Source of the DNA: Eledone cirrhosa
Lineage: Eukaryota; Mollusca; Cephalopoda; Octopoda; Eledonidae
Direction: 5' to 3'
Length of the DNA stretch: 64,000 bases
Assembly (NCBI GenBank): GCA_964016885.1
Contig: OZ024743.1
Coordinates: 188,216,647 to 188,280,646 of the forward strand
Positions 54,519 to 64,000 of this stretch are shown one piece after another. A program made the position numbers and the translations under genes. How positions within the stretch are numbered: position 1 is the first letter of the stretch; each line of letters starts with the position of its first letter. The notes beneath the pieces are model-generated. The model made no database searches. It was not told where the DNA came from and worked only from the letters and a program-made list of their open reading frames with translations.

Positions 54519-55835
54519 TTTTTTTTTTTAAATATATACACAGGTTTATTTACAATAGTTTATAACTTTGCCTATTAATCCGTATATTGAGCAAATGGGG
54601 TCCCACATGCTGGCCTCCCCCCCAGCCCCAGCGGACTGGATAGAGAAGGTGTTTCCCCGGAGGATGGTAAGGGAGATGCGCTGGAAGAGCCATTCCAATT
54701 CGCGAGGCTCACATCTGCGGCTGGCCATCTCGGTGCTTATGGTGGTGAATAGGGAGGTAGCCCTAGGGCCAAAGACACTAGAAGTCTCCACTGCCAAGGG
54801 CATGACCGCGAACCTATCAGAGAGCGACCGGTACTCGGAGAGTTTGGCCTCCTCAGCCCGACATGCTGCAGTATCTGGGTTAGTCACAGACTGCACCAGG
54901 TTGCAGCTGGAAAAAGTGTTGCTGCAAGTGGCATCCCAGATGAGGGGTTTGCCACTGCGGAACGGAAAGATGGTCACACCGTCTGGCCTTTTCCCATCCC
55001 CTCGATCCAGCCCCACCGGCTCGAGCTGGGAGGGGAATCCTTCAGCATCCAAGCCATGCTTAATGACCTTGTTGAGGGCAGCATAGCATGGAAGGCGGCC
55101 GGCACTGTGGCGACAGGAATGCGGGTGGAGGCCGAAAGAGTCCAAAGTGGATCCACAGCGACATTTATGTGGCTCAAGGAAATGCCAATGTGCAGGCTAT
55201 TGTTATCCAGCTGCGTGCCAGTGGAGAAGGGGCACAAGGCATGGAGCCAGGCACCACTGTCGAGCTTGGAGACCATGCGAAAACAGGCAAGGCAGTGCTG
55301 GTCGAGCTGGCACATGAGCCTGTCTGAGGCCAGCCTGCACTGGATGGTATCCCATATGCTTTGAAGGGACTTGACGTCAGCAGGGGAAGAAAGAGGAGGG
55401 AGGTCTGCCGCGACCTCACGTTCCCTGAACACAGAGGGTTATATTGTGTTTTGGAGAACCCTGCTGACAAGGACGCGGCATGAGGTTACCGATGAAAGAT
55501 ACACTGGCAAAGCCAGTGAGATCGGGGTCTGGAGGCCAAGGCCGCCATATCTAACAGGTAAAGTGGCCTGTTGCCATATAATGTCATCAAACCTGATGTT
55601 GCATATCTCCTTAGCTGCTGCTTGGATACAAGTATCAAGGTCAGCGAGGAGAGATGCGTGGCTGTAGCATGGAGTGCTGCGAAGGGTGTAGAGGAGCTTC
55701 GGCATGGCGAAGCAGTTCCTCAACAGGAAGAGAGCTGGGTGGCCGTCGATCAAGCCCAGTCGACTCGTGAGGGTCTGGAGTTGTTGGAGCCTAGACCTGA
55801 TGGTGTTTATTTTCCTTCTGTAATTTTTATATATA
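54519..55835 (-). pseudogene. LINE 3' half, near-intact C-terminal coding region
   Basis: Minus strand from 55,835: RLGLIDGHPALFLLRNCFAM, KLLYTLRSTPCYSHASLLAD, QQATLPVRYGGLGL; one in-frame stop at about 55,437; then REREVAADLP..., SGAWLHALC; a frameshift near 55,170; then KCRCGSTLDSFGLHPHSC (Cys-His knuckle), NKVIKHGLDAEGF, LEPVGLDRGDGKRPDGVTIF, WDATCSNTFSS, stop at 54,546. The stop overlaps an AATAAA signal at 54,545-54,550, and an A run follows (54,519-54,531). 5'-truncated at (TA)n. Much more GC-rich than its surroundings. Recent; only two inactivating changes seen. Confidence 0.88.
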
Positions 55836-56065
55836 TATATGCACACATAAACACACAGATATATGTGTAAGAACATTAACAATATATTATGAACCGATGG
55901 AATTCTACTTAAGATTCAAACTAGATTTTCAGCTTTGATAGTCAAGACAATAAGCCACTCAAAAAATATAAGATAACATGAACTTCTGTTATTTAATTTC
56001 TCCTCCTGTATTTGTTTTTTTCTTAACATACATCATTAATCTCTCTCTCTCTCTCTCTCTCTTTC

Positions 56066-56120
<55 letters not shown>
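55836..56120. other. No gene; (TC)n-(TA)n at 56,040-56,120
   Basis: AT-rich spacer and a compound microsatellite. Confidence 0.6.
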
Positions 56121-56122
<2 letters not shown>

Positions 56123-56293
56123 CAAAGAAGGTGTGGTAAGATACCAGGTGGACTATAATGCACCAGAGCACTTGATACATAGTTCGGATCTAGCTGTCGA
56201 AATGGCCGGAGCTCAGCCATCGGAGTCCTGACTCTTTTCCTATATATATGCAAGCAGGGAAAAGCGAACGTAAAATGATGATGATGATGATGA
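56121..56293 (+). repeat. Dispersed repeat H joined to a SINE B tail
   Basis: 'ggtaagataccaggtggac', 'caccagagcacttgatacat' and 'ctcagccatcggagtcctga' match 61,550-61,690. Then 'tgcaagcagggaaaagcgaa' and (GAT)n as in SINE B. Confidence 0.65.
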
Positions 56294-56443
56294 AAGAGAG
56301 TATAATATATCGTCCCTTGAGCTGATTGATGCAACACTGACACTTTGTTCCTTTATTCTTATACTATTATACTCTACTCTGACCGAGCATCAAATGCTCA
56401 CCGAGCATACTGCCTACGGACGCAATTTTCTTGCACCTATACG

Positions 56444-56501
<58 letters not shown>

Positions 56502-56583
56502 TATATAGGTATTGAAATTTCCGTTAGAAACAGAAAAGGTCATAGAAATGAAGAGTGCTCTATGTAAGTATCAGAGCAAAATT
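56294..56583. other. No gene; (TA)n 56,446-56,507 and Penelope-end extension
   Basis: 56,508-56,583 continues the left inverted repeat outward towards the (TA)n. On the minus strand it probably represents the true 3' end of the terminal repeat, missing from the right copy. Confidence 0.5.
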
Positions 56584-57131
56584 TAATGTATAAAAATCAA
56601 TACAATATAATTACCTCATTACCAGAGGTTTCCCGAATGAGGCGAATACGAAATAAACGACTTCATTCGTTCGTCAGACGAGGCAATATAAAACATGGGC
56701 AAATACTTAGAAAAACACATCAAGAAAATCAAAAAAAGATATAGATAAATGAAATAGAAATTGAAATATATAAAAATCTATCAAGAAGTATAGTTAGGTG
56801 TGTGTATATGTATGTATATACGCCCACAGATGTGCATATATGTATATGTGCACATGTAAATGTATAGTGAGAAAGTGTGCGTAATTCTAAAATATGTATC
56901 TATATGTCTGTATTATACAGACAGAAATGGTTACATCGTAAATATATGAATATGAAAATGAAAGCGCGCGCATAAAACGCCTGGACACTCGTACGCTTAG
57001 ATGCCGAAAGAAAGGAGGTAAAGGGAGTGTAATAATTAAAAGAAAAGTATCAGTCTCGATATATTTATAAAAATATAATAACGATAAATTAGAAAGAAAA
57101 GATATTAGAAAGAAAAAATTAAAGAAAACAA
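56584..57131 (-). repeat. Left terminal repeat (inverted)
   Basis: 548 bp, reverse complement of 58,429-58,976. The inner end overlaps the first of two 23-bp units (57,125-57,147 and 57,148-57,170) that also begin the coding frame, so the inversion joint sits on a short duplication. Confidence 0.92.
56610..56687 (-). ncRNA. Hammerhead ribozyme in left terminal repeat
   Basis: Exact mirror of 58,873-58,950; all pairing positions identical. Confidence 0.75.
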
Positions 57132-57144
57132 GAGAAAATCAAAC

Positions 57145-57645
57145 TTGAAAACAAGAGAAAATCAAACTTGCTCCTGTAGAATCAAAAGTGAATGCCCATT
57201 ACAAGGTAAATGCAACACCAAAGCCATTGTATATGCGGTTAAAGTGACAACCATCAGCAACAACCATCCAGCCACCAGTGAACGATATGTGGGTATGACG
57301 CAAGACAGATTCAAAACGCGTTATTACTCACATGTCGCATCCTTTCGACATCCAGAAAAAAGATTTACAACAGCTCTGGCTAGCAGAATTTGGGATTTGA
57401 AAGACCAAGGCATCCAATATAAACTAGATTGGTCAATTTTGAACCAATCTAAAAAATATGCTAGAGGAACAAGAAAATGCACGCTCTGCATAAATGAAAA
57501 ATTTTGGATATTGCAAAATCTTAAATCACCAAAGACCTGCCTGAACACAAAGACGGAAATTTTCACCAGTTGCCCACACATGAAATCACACCTGCTTTCC
57601 AGCTCATATAAACTTAACACACTTTCAGATACTTATCCTCCATAA
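57145..57645 (+). CDS. GIY-YIG endonuclease domain of Penelope-like element (C-terminal part)
   Basis: About 166 residues open to a stop after 57,642. In order: Cys cluster CSCRIKSECPLQGKC (residues about 9-23), the GIY-like strand AIVYAVKV, YVGMTQDRFKTRYYSH (the YIG-like box, Arg and His), LASRIWDLKDQGIQYKLDW, and KCTLCINEKFWIL with paired Cys and the probable catalytic Glu. These are the landmarks of the endonuclease that follows RT in Penelope proteins, where it nicks target DNA. There is no ATG start: the frame enters from a TTG next to the inverted repeat, so it is a truncated 3' portion, probably not translated alone. Domain appears undamaged. Confidence 0.88.
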   Translation: MKTRENQTCSCRIKSECPLQGKCNTKAIVYAVKVTTISNNHPATSERYVGMTQDRFKTRYYSHVASFRHPEKRFTTALASRIWDLKDQGIQYKLDWSILNQSKKYARGTRKCTLCINEKFWILQNLKSPKTCLNTKTEIFTSCPHMKSHLLSSSYKLNTLSDTYPP

Positions 57646-58031
57646 ACTCTTATTATTCTCTTTTTAATTACCCTTTCTGACTTACTTTCATTTTTATCCT
57701 TGTCAATAATTTCATTTATTTTCACTTTTATTTATTTTTACTTCACCCCCCCCCCTTTATTCTCCGATCCATTTCCTATTTTCTATTTTTTACTTCCCCT
57801 TCTTTTACTTCCCTTTTTCCTCCACTAACTGATTACACTTGTCTTTTGTGTTTTTCAATCCAGATATATTTTTCATTTTTATTTTTATTTTATTTTTGCG
57901 CAGCCTATCTTACAATTTTATATTTGTACTTATTTATCCACATTTCAATATGGCTGAACGCCTTAATGTGTGTATACTTTTTTTATATATGTACATGAGT
58001 GACTACGTATGTGCGCGCGCGTGCGTGTATG

Positions 58032-58094
<63 letters not shown>

Positions 58095-58428
58095 ATGTAT
58101 ATGTGTGTGTACAGGTGTTTGTGTGTGTGTGTATGTATATATTATGCGTATGTGTACATGTCTTTATATCCGTGTTTTTGACACCTCGGTTTTATGTTTT
58201 GTTCCTTTTTTCTTCTCCCCCCCTTCCCTCTTTTTTTACTTACTCAGTTTCATACGAGGGCATGCAAACAGGTTTATATGCGTGAGCATAAGTATGTGTG
58301 TGTGTGTGTGTGTGTATGTACGTATCGAACGTATGGAAGTGTAAGTGCGCGTGTGTATATAAGCATAATTATTTTTATATTTCTTTTGTGAGACACGCGT
58401 GTCTGTGTATGTATGTACCCCCCTTTTT
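57646..58428 (+). other. Penelope 3' untranslated region with microsatellites
   Basis: Pyrimidine-rich 57,646-57,960, (TA)n 58,036-58,089, TG-rich tracts 58,090-58,350. No coding. Confidence 0.65.
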
Positions 58429-58976
58429 TTGTTTTCTTTAATTTTTTCTTTCTAATATCTTTTCTTTCTAATTTATCGTTATTATATTTTTATAAATATA
58501 TCGAGACTGATACTTTTCTTTTAATTATTACACTCCCTTTACCTCCTTTCTTTCCGCATCTAAGCGTACGAGTGTCCAGGCGTTTTATGCGCGCGCTTTC
58601 ATTTTCATATTCATATATTTACGATGTAACCATTTCTGTCTGTATAATACAGACATATAGATACATATTTTAGAATTACGCACACTTTCTCACTATACAT
58701 TTACATGTGCACATATACATATATGCACATCTGTGGGCGTATATACATATATATACACACACCTAACTATACTTCTTGATAGATTTTTATATATTTCAAT
58801 TTCTATTTCATTTATCTATATCTTTTTTTGATTTTCTTGATGTGTTTTTCTAAGTATTTGCCCATGTTTTATATTGCCTCGTCTGACGAACGAATGAAGT
58901 CGTTTATTTCGTATTCGCCTCATTCGGGAAACCTCTGGTAATGAGGTAATTATATTGTATTGATTTTTATACATTA
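58429..58976 (+). repeat. Right terminal repeat (sense)
   Basis: 548 bp matching the left repeat in inverse. Ends at (TA)n 58,977. Confidence 0.92.
58873..58950 (+). ncRNA. Hammerhead ribozyme in right terminal repeat
   Basis: Stem I: attgcctcgt (58,873-58,882) with atgaggtaat (58,941-58,950), ten pairs including two G.U. Core CTGACGA 58,883-58,889. Stem II cgaatga 58,891-58,897 with tcattcg 58,920-58,926, seven perfect pairs, 22-nt loop. GAAA 58,928-58,931. Helix III cc/gg plus A-U with loop tct. Cleavage predicted after GUA at 58,940. The only oddity is A.G at the base of stem II. Sense orientation agrees with the endonuclease frame. Confidence 0.8.
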
Positions 58977-59286
58977 TATATATATATATATATATTTATT
59001 TATTTATAAAGTGTATATATATTTATATATATATATATTTCTTTTTGATTTTATTTTGAGTTAAGATCGTATTGGGTTTTTTTCCCCAGCTTACACAAAG
59101 TCTGAAGATAAAATTTTTCTTCTTGACTTGTTTTGAATTAAGATTGAATTATTTATCCCATATCTTACGTTAAAAATGTTTCATCTTGATGTTATAGTCA
59201 CTTATATGTCTGAATTATTGTCGGCTTTCTGCTTACATTAATTTCTCTATTTTCATTTGTTTATATATATATATATATATATATAT
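58977..59286. other. No gene; AT-rich, (TA)n blocks
   Basis: (TA)n at 58,977-59,035 and 59,263-59,286 with AT-rich DNA between. Confidence 0.6.
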
Positions 59287-59475
59287 AGTGTTGTAGTGAA
59301 ATGTCAGAAGGATGCATCCAAAGATGGTAGAGCAATCAGCCAAAAGGACATGTTCGATATAGAGTTAGTTCTACAACAGATTATCAAACCATACTTCAGG
59401 ACACACATTTCACCTAAAAAAGATTTTCAACTCATATATGGTTATGGCATGAAAGGAAATGATGACATTTAACTT
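59287..59475 (+). other. Unidentified coding-like stretch
   Basis: Plus-strand frame ending in a stop at 59,470: words such as QKDMFDIELVLQQIIKPYF and THISPKKDFQLIYGYGMKG have a natural composition. I do not recognise them. No splice or start signal is convincing because (TA)n lies directly upstream. Possibly another transposon fragment. Confidence 0.2.
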
Positions 59476-60399
59476 AGATATATAAACATATTGCATACAT
59501 ACATACATACATTCATAACTAAAACTGGATATATAAAGATTATATACACTAATATATATGTACATACACAGATACATACATACCTTTATACATACATACT
59601 TACATATATACATATATACATAAATACATTTCAGTGTGTGAATAGGAGATAGTGTACTCAGCATATTTAACATTCTTTTATGACTGATGTCTTGACTCAG
59701 ATTTTTTATCTGGATCATGGTTGCCTAATTCAGTAAAAAAGAAATTAGACTTTCACTAAAATTGTGAAAGTCTTAGAGTAATGATAAAATGAATCATTAA
59801 ATCTAAAATATCAGTATCCATGAAATTAATTCCTTCAAATTCCTGGAGTAATCCCTAGCCATAAAAACAGTTTCTGTTATCTCAGGGAATGGATATACAC
59901 AGCAGGTGAAGTGTGTATTCCAAAATCAACTAGCCAGTGCAAGAAAAGGTGAACACTTTTCAGGGAGTTATTATCTATTCTGTTAGAAAAATGTTTCTTG
60001 TGCTAAGTGAAGGGCAGTTTGCATTATGTTTGTGAGAAAATATGACATCACATTGTAGAAAAACAAGGGCATTAAATGAGCCTATGCAAAAGCTGGAATG
60101 AAAGGAGGCAACTATGTTCATGATGTGCAATAAATAAATTGGCTCATATTTTCTGAGAAAAAAAGAAGGCATAAGAAGAATTGTTTGTAGTGTGTGAAAT
60201 ATGAGATAAATTGGGAAAAGGAGTGCCAAGTGTTCCATATAAAAAGAAACTGAAGAAAAGGGAATCTATGAAAAACTTAGTAACCCATTGATGAAGGCTG
60301 ATTTTATGATGGTGAACCTCATAAAGATGACAAGGGACAACACTAAGTGGGGAGATGATGTGCAGGAGAAAAATCATTCTAACAAAAATAGCACAAAAT
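59476..60399. other. No gene; (CATA)n and AT-rich
   Basis: ATAC/CATA-rich simple sequence 59,488-59,625; unclassified after that. Confidence 0.5.
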
Positions 60400-60545
60400 A
60401 ATGATGACCATACATATATATATAATAAAAATGACAAACACTGAGATACAAAAATAATTAGCGTCACACTTTGGATGAAAGAGAGATAAAAGTTCAATGT
60501 ATTTGACATTAGTCCTTCATCAGGAGAATACAGTAGTTCAGAGAT
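60400..60545 (-). repeat. Dispersed repeat next to (TA)n, sister of 24,936-25,040
   Basis: On minus: 'ctgatgaaggactaatgtc', 'aaatacattgaacttttatc', 'tctctttcatcc', ending at (TA)n 60,416-60,424. Confidence 0.5.
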
Positions 60546-60724
60546 TAGAAAATAACAATAGAAAAAGGAGGATATGTAAGTGTATCTGTGTTATTTTTAA
60601 TTTTTGTGTGTATAGGTGGCAAAGAAAACATTTTGTTTGAGCATGATGGGGGATGACTTGGGTGAAAGTTGAGAAAAGCAACACAATTAAATATATAGTA
60701 TACGTTTTTATGCTGATTGCTTCA

Positions 60725-61030
60725 TCTTGTTAGGTGATAGCCATCTAAATATCATCTCAATCATTTCTTTAAAGAATGTTGAAGGAGGAGTGTCTCTCTA
60801 TTTACAACCATTGTCTAGAGATATTTGTTCTGAGAGCTTTCCATTAAATGCTACTCTGGCTTTCATGAACCAATGTACTTCATGGAAAATGTGCCAAACA
60901 TTTCTGTGGACAGGCTAAATGAAAAGGAAAGGCTTCACTATTTCCTATATCAATGCCTTAGTCAAGTCGATAAAACCTTGGTACAAAGGCATGTGCTGGT
61001 CTGAATATTTCTCCCAAAGCTTACTAGTGG
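60725..61030 (-). pseudogene. LINE RT fragment (Jockey/I-like)
   Basis: Minus strand: [15 protein letters not shown] (motif A region), GCPQKCLAHF-type words, then ARVAFNGKLSEQISLDNGCK, in order for the RT palm as in 4,440-5,330. Broken frames. Confidence 0.65.
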
Positions 61031-61039
61031 TGAAGATCC

Positions 61040-61087
61040 TATTCTCATATATGTATATATATTTATATGTATATATGTATATTTATA

Positions 61088-61155
<68 letters not shown>
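61040..61155. repeat. (TA)n microsatellite
   Basis: TA/TATG repeats, pure TA at about 61,098-61,155. Confidence 0.95.
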
Positions 61156-61162
<7 letters not shown>

Positions 61163-61231
61163 AAAAAGAGGTGAAATCGAAAATGCAACTGGAGTCTTAT
61201 TTTTTTTAAAAATATATATATTTATTTGGTT

Positions 61232-61269
61232 CCTTTACCGGTTTCACAGTTCTTCTGCTTTTCAAAAGG
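61232..61269 (-). ncRNA. Degenerate hammerhead fold, left arm
   Basis: Stem I cctt/aagg; core TTGAAAA (two changes from CTGANGA); stem II gcag/ctgt with loop aagaa; GAAAC, CG loop, then GUA. The helices and the GAAA-to-GUA module are kept; the core is not. Confidence 0.4.
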
Positions 61270-61337
61270 TGAGTTGAGGTGGAGGGTCTGTGGTTTTTCT
61301 CATGTGAGAAAAACCACAGACCCTCCATCTCAACTCA

Positions 61338-61375
61338 ACTTTTGAAAAGCAGAAGAACTGTGAAACCGGTAAAGG
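61338..61375 (+). ncRNA. Degenerate hammerhead fold, right arm
   Basis: Mirror of the left-arm fold; stem I is one pair weaker (actt). Confidence 0.38.
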
Positions 61376-61506
61376 AACCAAATAAATATATATATTTAAA
61401 AAAAAAATAAGACTCCAGTTGCATTTTCGATTTCACCTCTTTTTCTTTATACTTTCACTCGTGTAGGACACCTCGGTTATTTTTCATTTTGTAAAAAAAA
61501 CCTCAC

Positions 61507-61511
<5 letters not shown>

Positions 61512-61541
<30 letters not shown>
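61512..61541. repeat. (TA)n microsatellite
   Basis: About 30 bp of TA. Confidence 0.9.
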
Positions 61542-61543
<2 letters not shown>

Positions 61544-61544
61544 A

Positions 61545-61700
61545 TAACAAAGATGGTTTGGTAAGATACCAGGGGGATCATAACGCACCAGAGTACTCAA
61601 TACTTAGGGTAGTAGAGTGGGCAATAGGAAAAGAGTCAGGATCCTGATGGCTGAGCTCCGGCCATTCTCAGCCGTCGGGGTCCTGACTCTTTTCCTATAT
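61545..61700 (+). repeat. Dispersed repeat H with 32-bp inverted end
   Basis: 'ggtaagataccagggggatc', 'caccagagtactcaatactt', 'agggtagtagagtg'. Then arms 61,624-61,655 and 61,667-61,698 pair with three mismatches (ataggaaaagagtcagga...). Confidence 0.75.
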
Positions 61701-61959
61701 ATATAATATGTATATATTTTTATTTATGTGTGTGTATGTATATGTATTTATATATATAATGTATATGTACATATATATATAACATATGTATATATATATT
61801 ATATACATATATGTATATTCATTACTTACTCATAAGACATGATAAATGGACGAATTGATTACTTACTTGTAAGACAATGAGATAAATGGACTCTAATAAA
61901 TACTAAGGCCTTCCTGGGAAGAATGTACTACCCAACACAAGTTAATTATTAGCAATATC
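61701..61959. other. No gene; (TA)-rich then AT-rich
   Basis: TATG/TA simple sequence to 61,815. 'ttacttactcataagacatg'-like word repeated at about 61,826 and 61,862. Confidence 0.55.
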
Positions 61960-64000
61960 AAAATAAACATATGACAGAACAGATATGCAGGAAAATATGG
62001 AGAAGTACAGTGTGGAAACTAAAGGAACTTTCCATTAAATATAAGTTTAGAAAGGCCCTACTGGATGCAGTAAATGAGAGGGAAGACAAGCTAGGTACAT
62101 GTAACATAGAGGACAAATTGAAATTCGTACATGACAACCTTTTGCAAACTACTTAGACTTTTGGCTGGAGTAAAGTGCCACCCAGACAGAGGGTGACCTA
62201 GTGGTTGAACAGCACAATGGATAGAGTCAGTAAAGTCAAGAGACAGGCATGGAAAGATAAGAGAAATAGGGGTAGCAGAGATCGGCACCGGGTAGCTTAG
62301 AAAGGAGCTAGACAACAGATATACACAGCTCAGTGAAAGGCTGAAGAAAGTAAATTTGTCAATCTCTTGAGACATGAGGACCAGAGAATGAAGTGTTTCA
62401 TATTGCAAGGTAGTGTGTCAGTGGGATTCGAGATGATGTTGGAGAAAAATGTGTTAGAAATGATGCTGGTACACTTAGCACCACTGGTGCCCAAAAGAAA
62501 GTAGCCTGAAAATGTTACTATGAGAGATTGATGAATATAGAGAATGAAGGGAAGGAAGAGAAACTACATCCAACTTAGCCAAATGAACGACCAGCTATTG
62601 AAATTGACAGTGATAGGTAGCAACCAAAGAGATGAAAAATGGTAACATTGTGGGGGCATCAGTGATAGTTGCTAAGATACTAGAAGCATCAGGAGAAGTA
62701 TGAGTCAAACTAGTAACCCAGATCATCAATTAGGTAATACAAGATGGAGTCAAACCCAATGACTGGTGCAGCATTACAATCATAAATTGCTACAAGGGCA
62801 AAGTTGAAGCTCTAGAAAGGAGCAACTATAGAGGAATAAAACTAATGGACCTAGTTATAAAAGTGGATGAGGATGATGATGATGGAAAGAGTTATAGCAC
62901 AGCTAATTATGAAAAGAATCACATTAGATGAGGCAATTACAAAAGAAGTTCCTAGCCAAGAATAAGCTCCTATATTTAATATTTGTTGATCTAGAAAAGG
63001 CCTTTCATTGAGTACCCGATCTATTATCCAGTGGTCCCTCGAGAAATTAGGTGTAAATGAATGGCTTAAGAGCAGTGCAAGCCATGTACAGAGGAGCTGT
63101 CAGGAAAGTGAGATTAGGATGTGAGTTTAATGAGAAATTCAAGGTACATGTAGGAGATCATCAAGGTTTGGTTCTTAGCCCACTGTTATTTATCATAGTT
63201 CTCCAGAATCATAACAGAGGAGTTTAAAACTAGCTGTCCATGAGAACTCCCCTATGCAGATGATTTGATCCTTATAGCTGAATCAATAAAAGTACTAGAA
63301 AACAAGTGACTTTGCAAACGGAAGTTGGAATCAAAGGGTCTGAGAATAAACTTAACCGAAACGAAATTGCGAGTGAGAAGGGAAGAAGTTAAGACTCTGA
63401 TCCCTTCAGTGTAGTGGCCCGGCTCAATATGTAGAAAAGATTAGGCATAAACTCCATATGGTGCACACAATGTAAATCTTGGGTGCACAGGAGATGCAGT
63501 GGGAAAATGGTTCCACTAACAGAAAAGGATGACTTTCTATGTAGAAATGCACAAGAGTAATCAAGGAAAAGAGTATCAGTGATCTAAGCCTTTTCAAGTC
63601 CCATGAAGGGTCCATAGATGTGGTTGATAGCTTCTGCTATCTAGGTGTCTTAATTAGCAGCAGAGGAGTGTGCTCTCAGAGCATAATAATTGGATGGAAG
63701 AAGTTTACAGAACTACTCCCACTAATGACAACAAATGGTTTCTCCTGACATACAAAAGGATGACTGCATGATAACTGTGTGTGAAGTACGATGCTGCACG
63801 TTAGTGAAACATGGGCAGTAACTGCAGAAGTCATGTGTAGAGTGGAGAGAAATGAAGCAACCCTGCTCCTTTAGATGTGCAATGTAAATGTGAGAGAAAG
63901 GCAAAGCTGGGATAAGCTGAGAGAGGAACTGGTTTTAAGAGGAATCTGAGCTAAGGTACAGGAGTAAAGACTGCAATGATACAGGCATGTGATGTGCATG
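61960..64000 (+). pseudogene. LINE relic (RTE-like), runs off the window
   Basis: Plus-strand broken frames: MDRVSKVKRQAWKDKR near 62,220, KFVNLLRHEDQRMK near 62,345, INCYKGKVEALERSNYRGIK near 62,785, LAKNKLLYLIFVDLEKAFH (motif A near 62,950-63,010), HVGDHQGLVLSPLLFIIVL (motif B near 63,150-63,205), intact YADD at 63,253-63,264 followed by LILIAES, SKGLRINLTETKL, then the SETWAVTA/VERNEATLL/MCNVNVRER tail near 63,795-63,900. Many stops and indels. The most complete LINE in the window, but not functional. Confidence 0.88.

Larger units (their letters stand above)
56584..58976 (+). mobile_element. Penelope-like element, 5'-truncated, inverted terminal repeats
   Basis: Inverted repeats 56,584-57,131 and 58,429-58,976 are both 548 bp and nearly identical (differences seen only at about 57,010 and 56,819 versus their partners). 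Between them lie the C-terminal GIY-YIG endonuclease frame and a 3' untranslated region of about 780 bp. The RT is missing. The right repeat is in sense with the coding frame, each repeat carries a hammerhead, and (TA)n flanks both sides. Penelope-like elements are known for terminal repeats in direct or inverted order, frequent 5' truncation and hammerheads in those repeats. Confidence 0.9.
61156..61451. mobile_element. 296-bp palindrome, 147-bp arms
   Basis: Arms 61,156-61,302 and 61,305-61,451 with a 2-nt spacer and only a few mismatches. Each arm carries a degenerate hammerhead fold. Flanked by (TA)n on the left and, after about 60 bp, on the right. Same style as 11,223-11,496. Confidence 0.82.

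Noticed and set aside
54568..55364. Long plus-strand reading frames at 54,568-55,086 and 55,056-55,364
   Set aside because: They are the opposite strand of a GC-rich LINE coding region whose minus-strand motifs are clear.

Overview
This window looks like nuclear DNA of a coleoid cephalopod, most probably an octopus. The reasons are very AT-rich intergenic sequence, abundant long (TA)n, (CA)n, (ATT)n and (GAT)n microsatellites, several tRNA-derived SINE families of the kind known from octopus, many decayed RTE/Jockey-like LINE fragments, Penelope-like elements and TTAA-ended MITEs. I find no host protein-coding gene, rRNA or tRNA gene that I can defend. The window is best read as a gene-poor, repeat-dense intergenic or intronic stretch. 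The species is an inference; no unique marker was available to test it.

Layout. 1-2,110: SINE tails and a diverged repeat pair. 2,779-4,430: simple repeats, a perfect 19-bp hairpin and one unexplained coding-like stretch. 4,440-7,144: two minus-strand LINE relics and a SINE with a target duplication. 8,000-11,530: microsatellites, an 820-bp element with inverted ends (10,083-10,902) and a 274-bp palindrome (11,223-11,496). 12,360-13,990: LINE with endonuclease and RT. 14,452-14,667: TTAA MITE. 16,860-17,890: Penelope RT relic. 18,560-31,110: LINE, SINE and MITE fragments. 32,225-36,700: SINEs, LINE ends, a twin-primed RTE element and a long hairpin. 38,558-40,090: SINE and LINE ends. 40,503-42,647: a complete non-autonomous LTR element. 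43,469-45,933: a SINE, (TA)n and a 310-bp tandem array with an internal inversion. 46,493-51,810: SINE with a 17-bp target duplication, nested MITE and LINE ends. 52,140-55,835: two LINE relics. 56,584-58,976: a Penelope-like element with its GIY-YIG endonuclease reading frame between 548-bp inverted terminal repeats. 60,725-64,000: LINE relics around a 296-bp palindrome; the last LINE runs off the window.

The main discovery is a set of hammerhead ribozyme folds found by reading the palindromic and tandem elements on both strands. Complete cores (CUGANGA, GAAA, NUH, with complementary stem I) occur in both terminal repeats of the Penelope-like element (56,610-56,687 minus; 58,873-58,950 plus), in both arms of the 11,223-11,496 palindrome, and five times in the 310-bp tandem array. 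Degenerate versions occur at 26,431-26,479 and in both arms of the 61,156-61,451 palindrome. Hammerheads in Penelope-like terminal repeats, and in small tandem retroelements called retrozymes, are established knowledge. The 310-bp array fits a retrozyme, and the Penelope-like element is a plausible type of mobilising partner. Self-cleavage and any partnership are inference from sequence.
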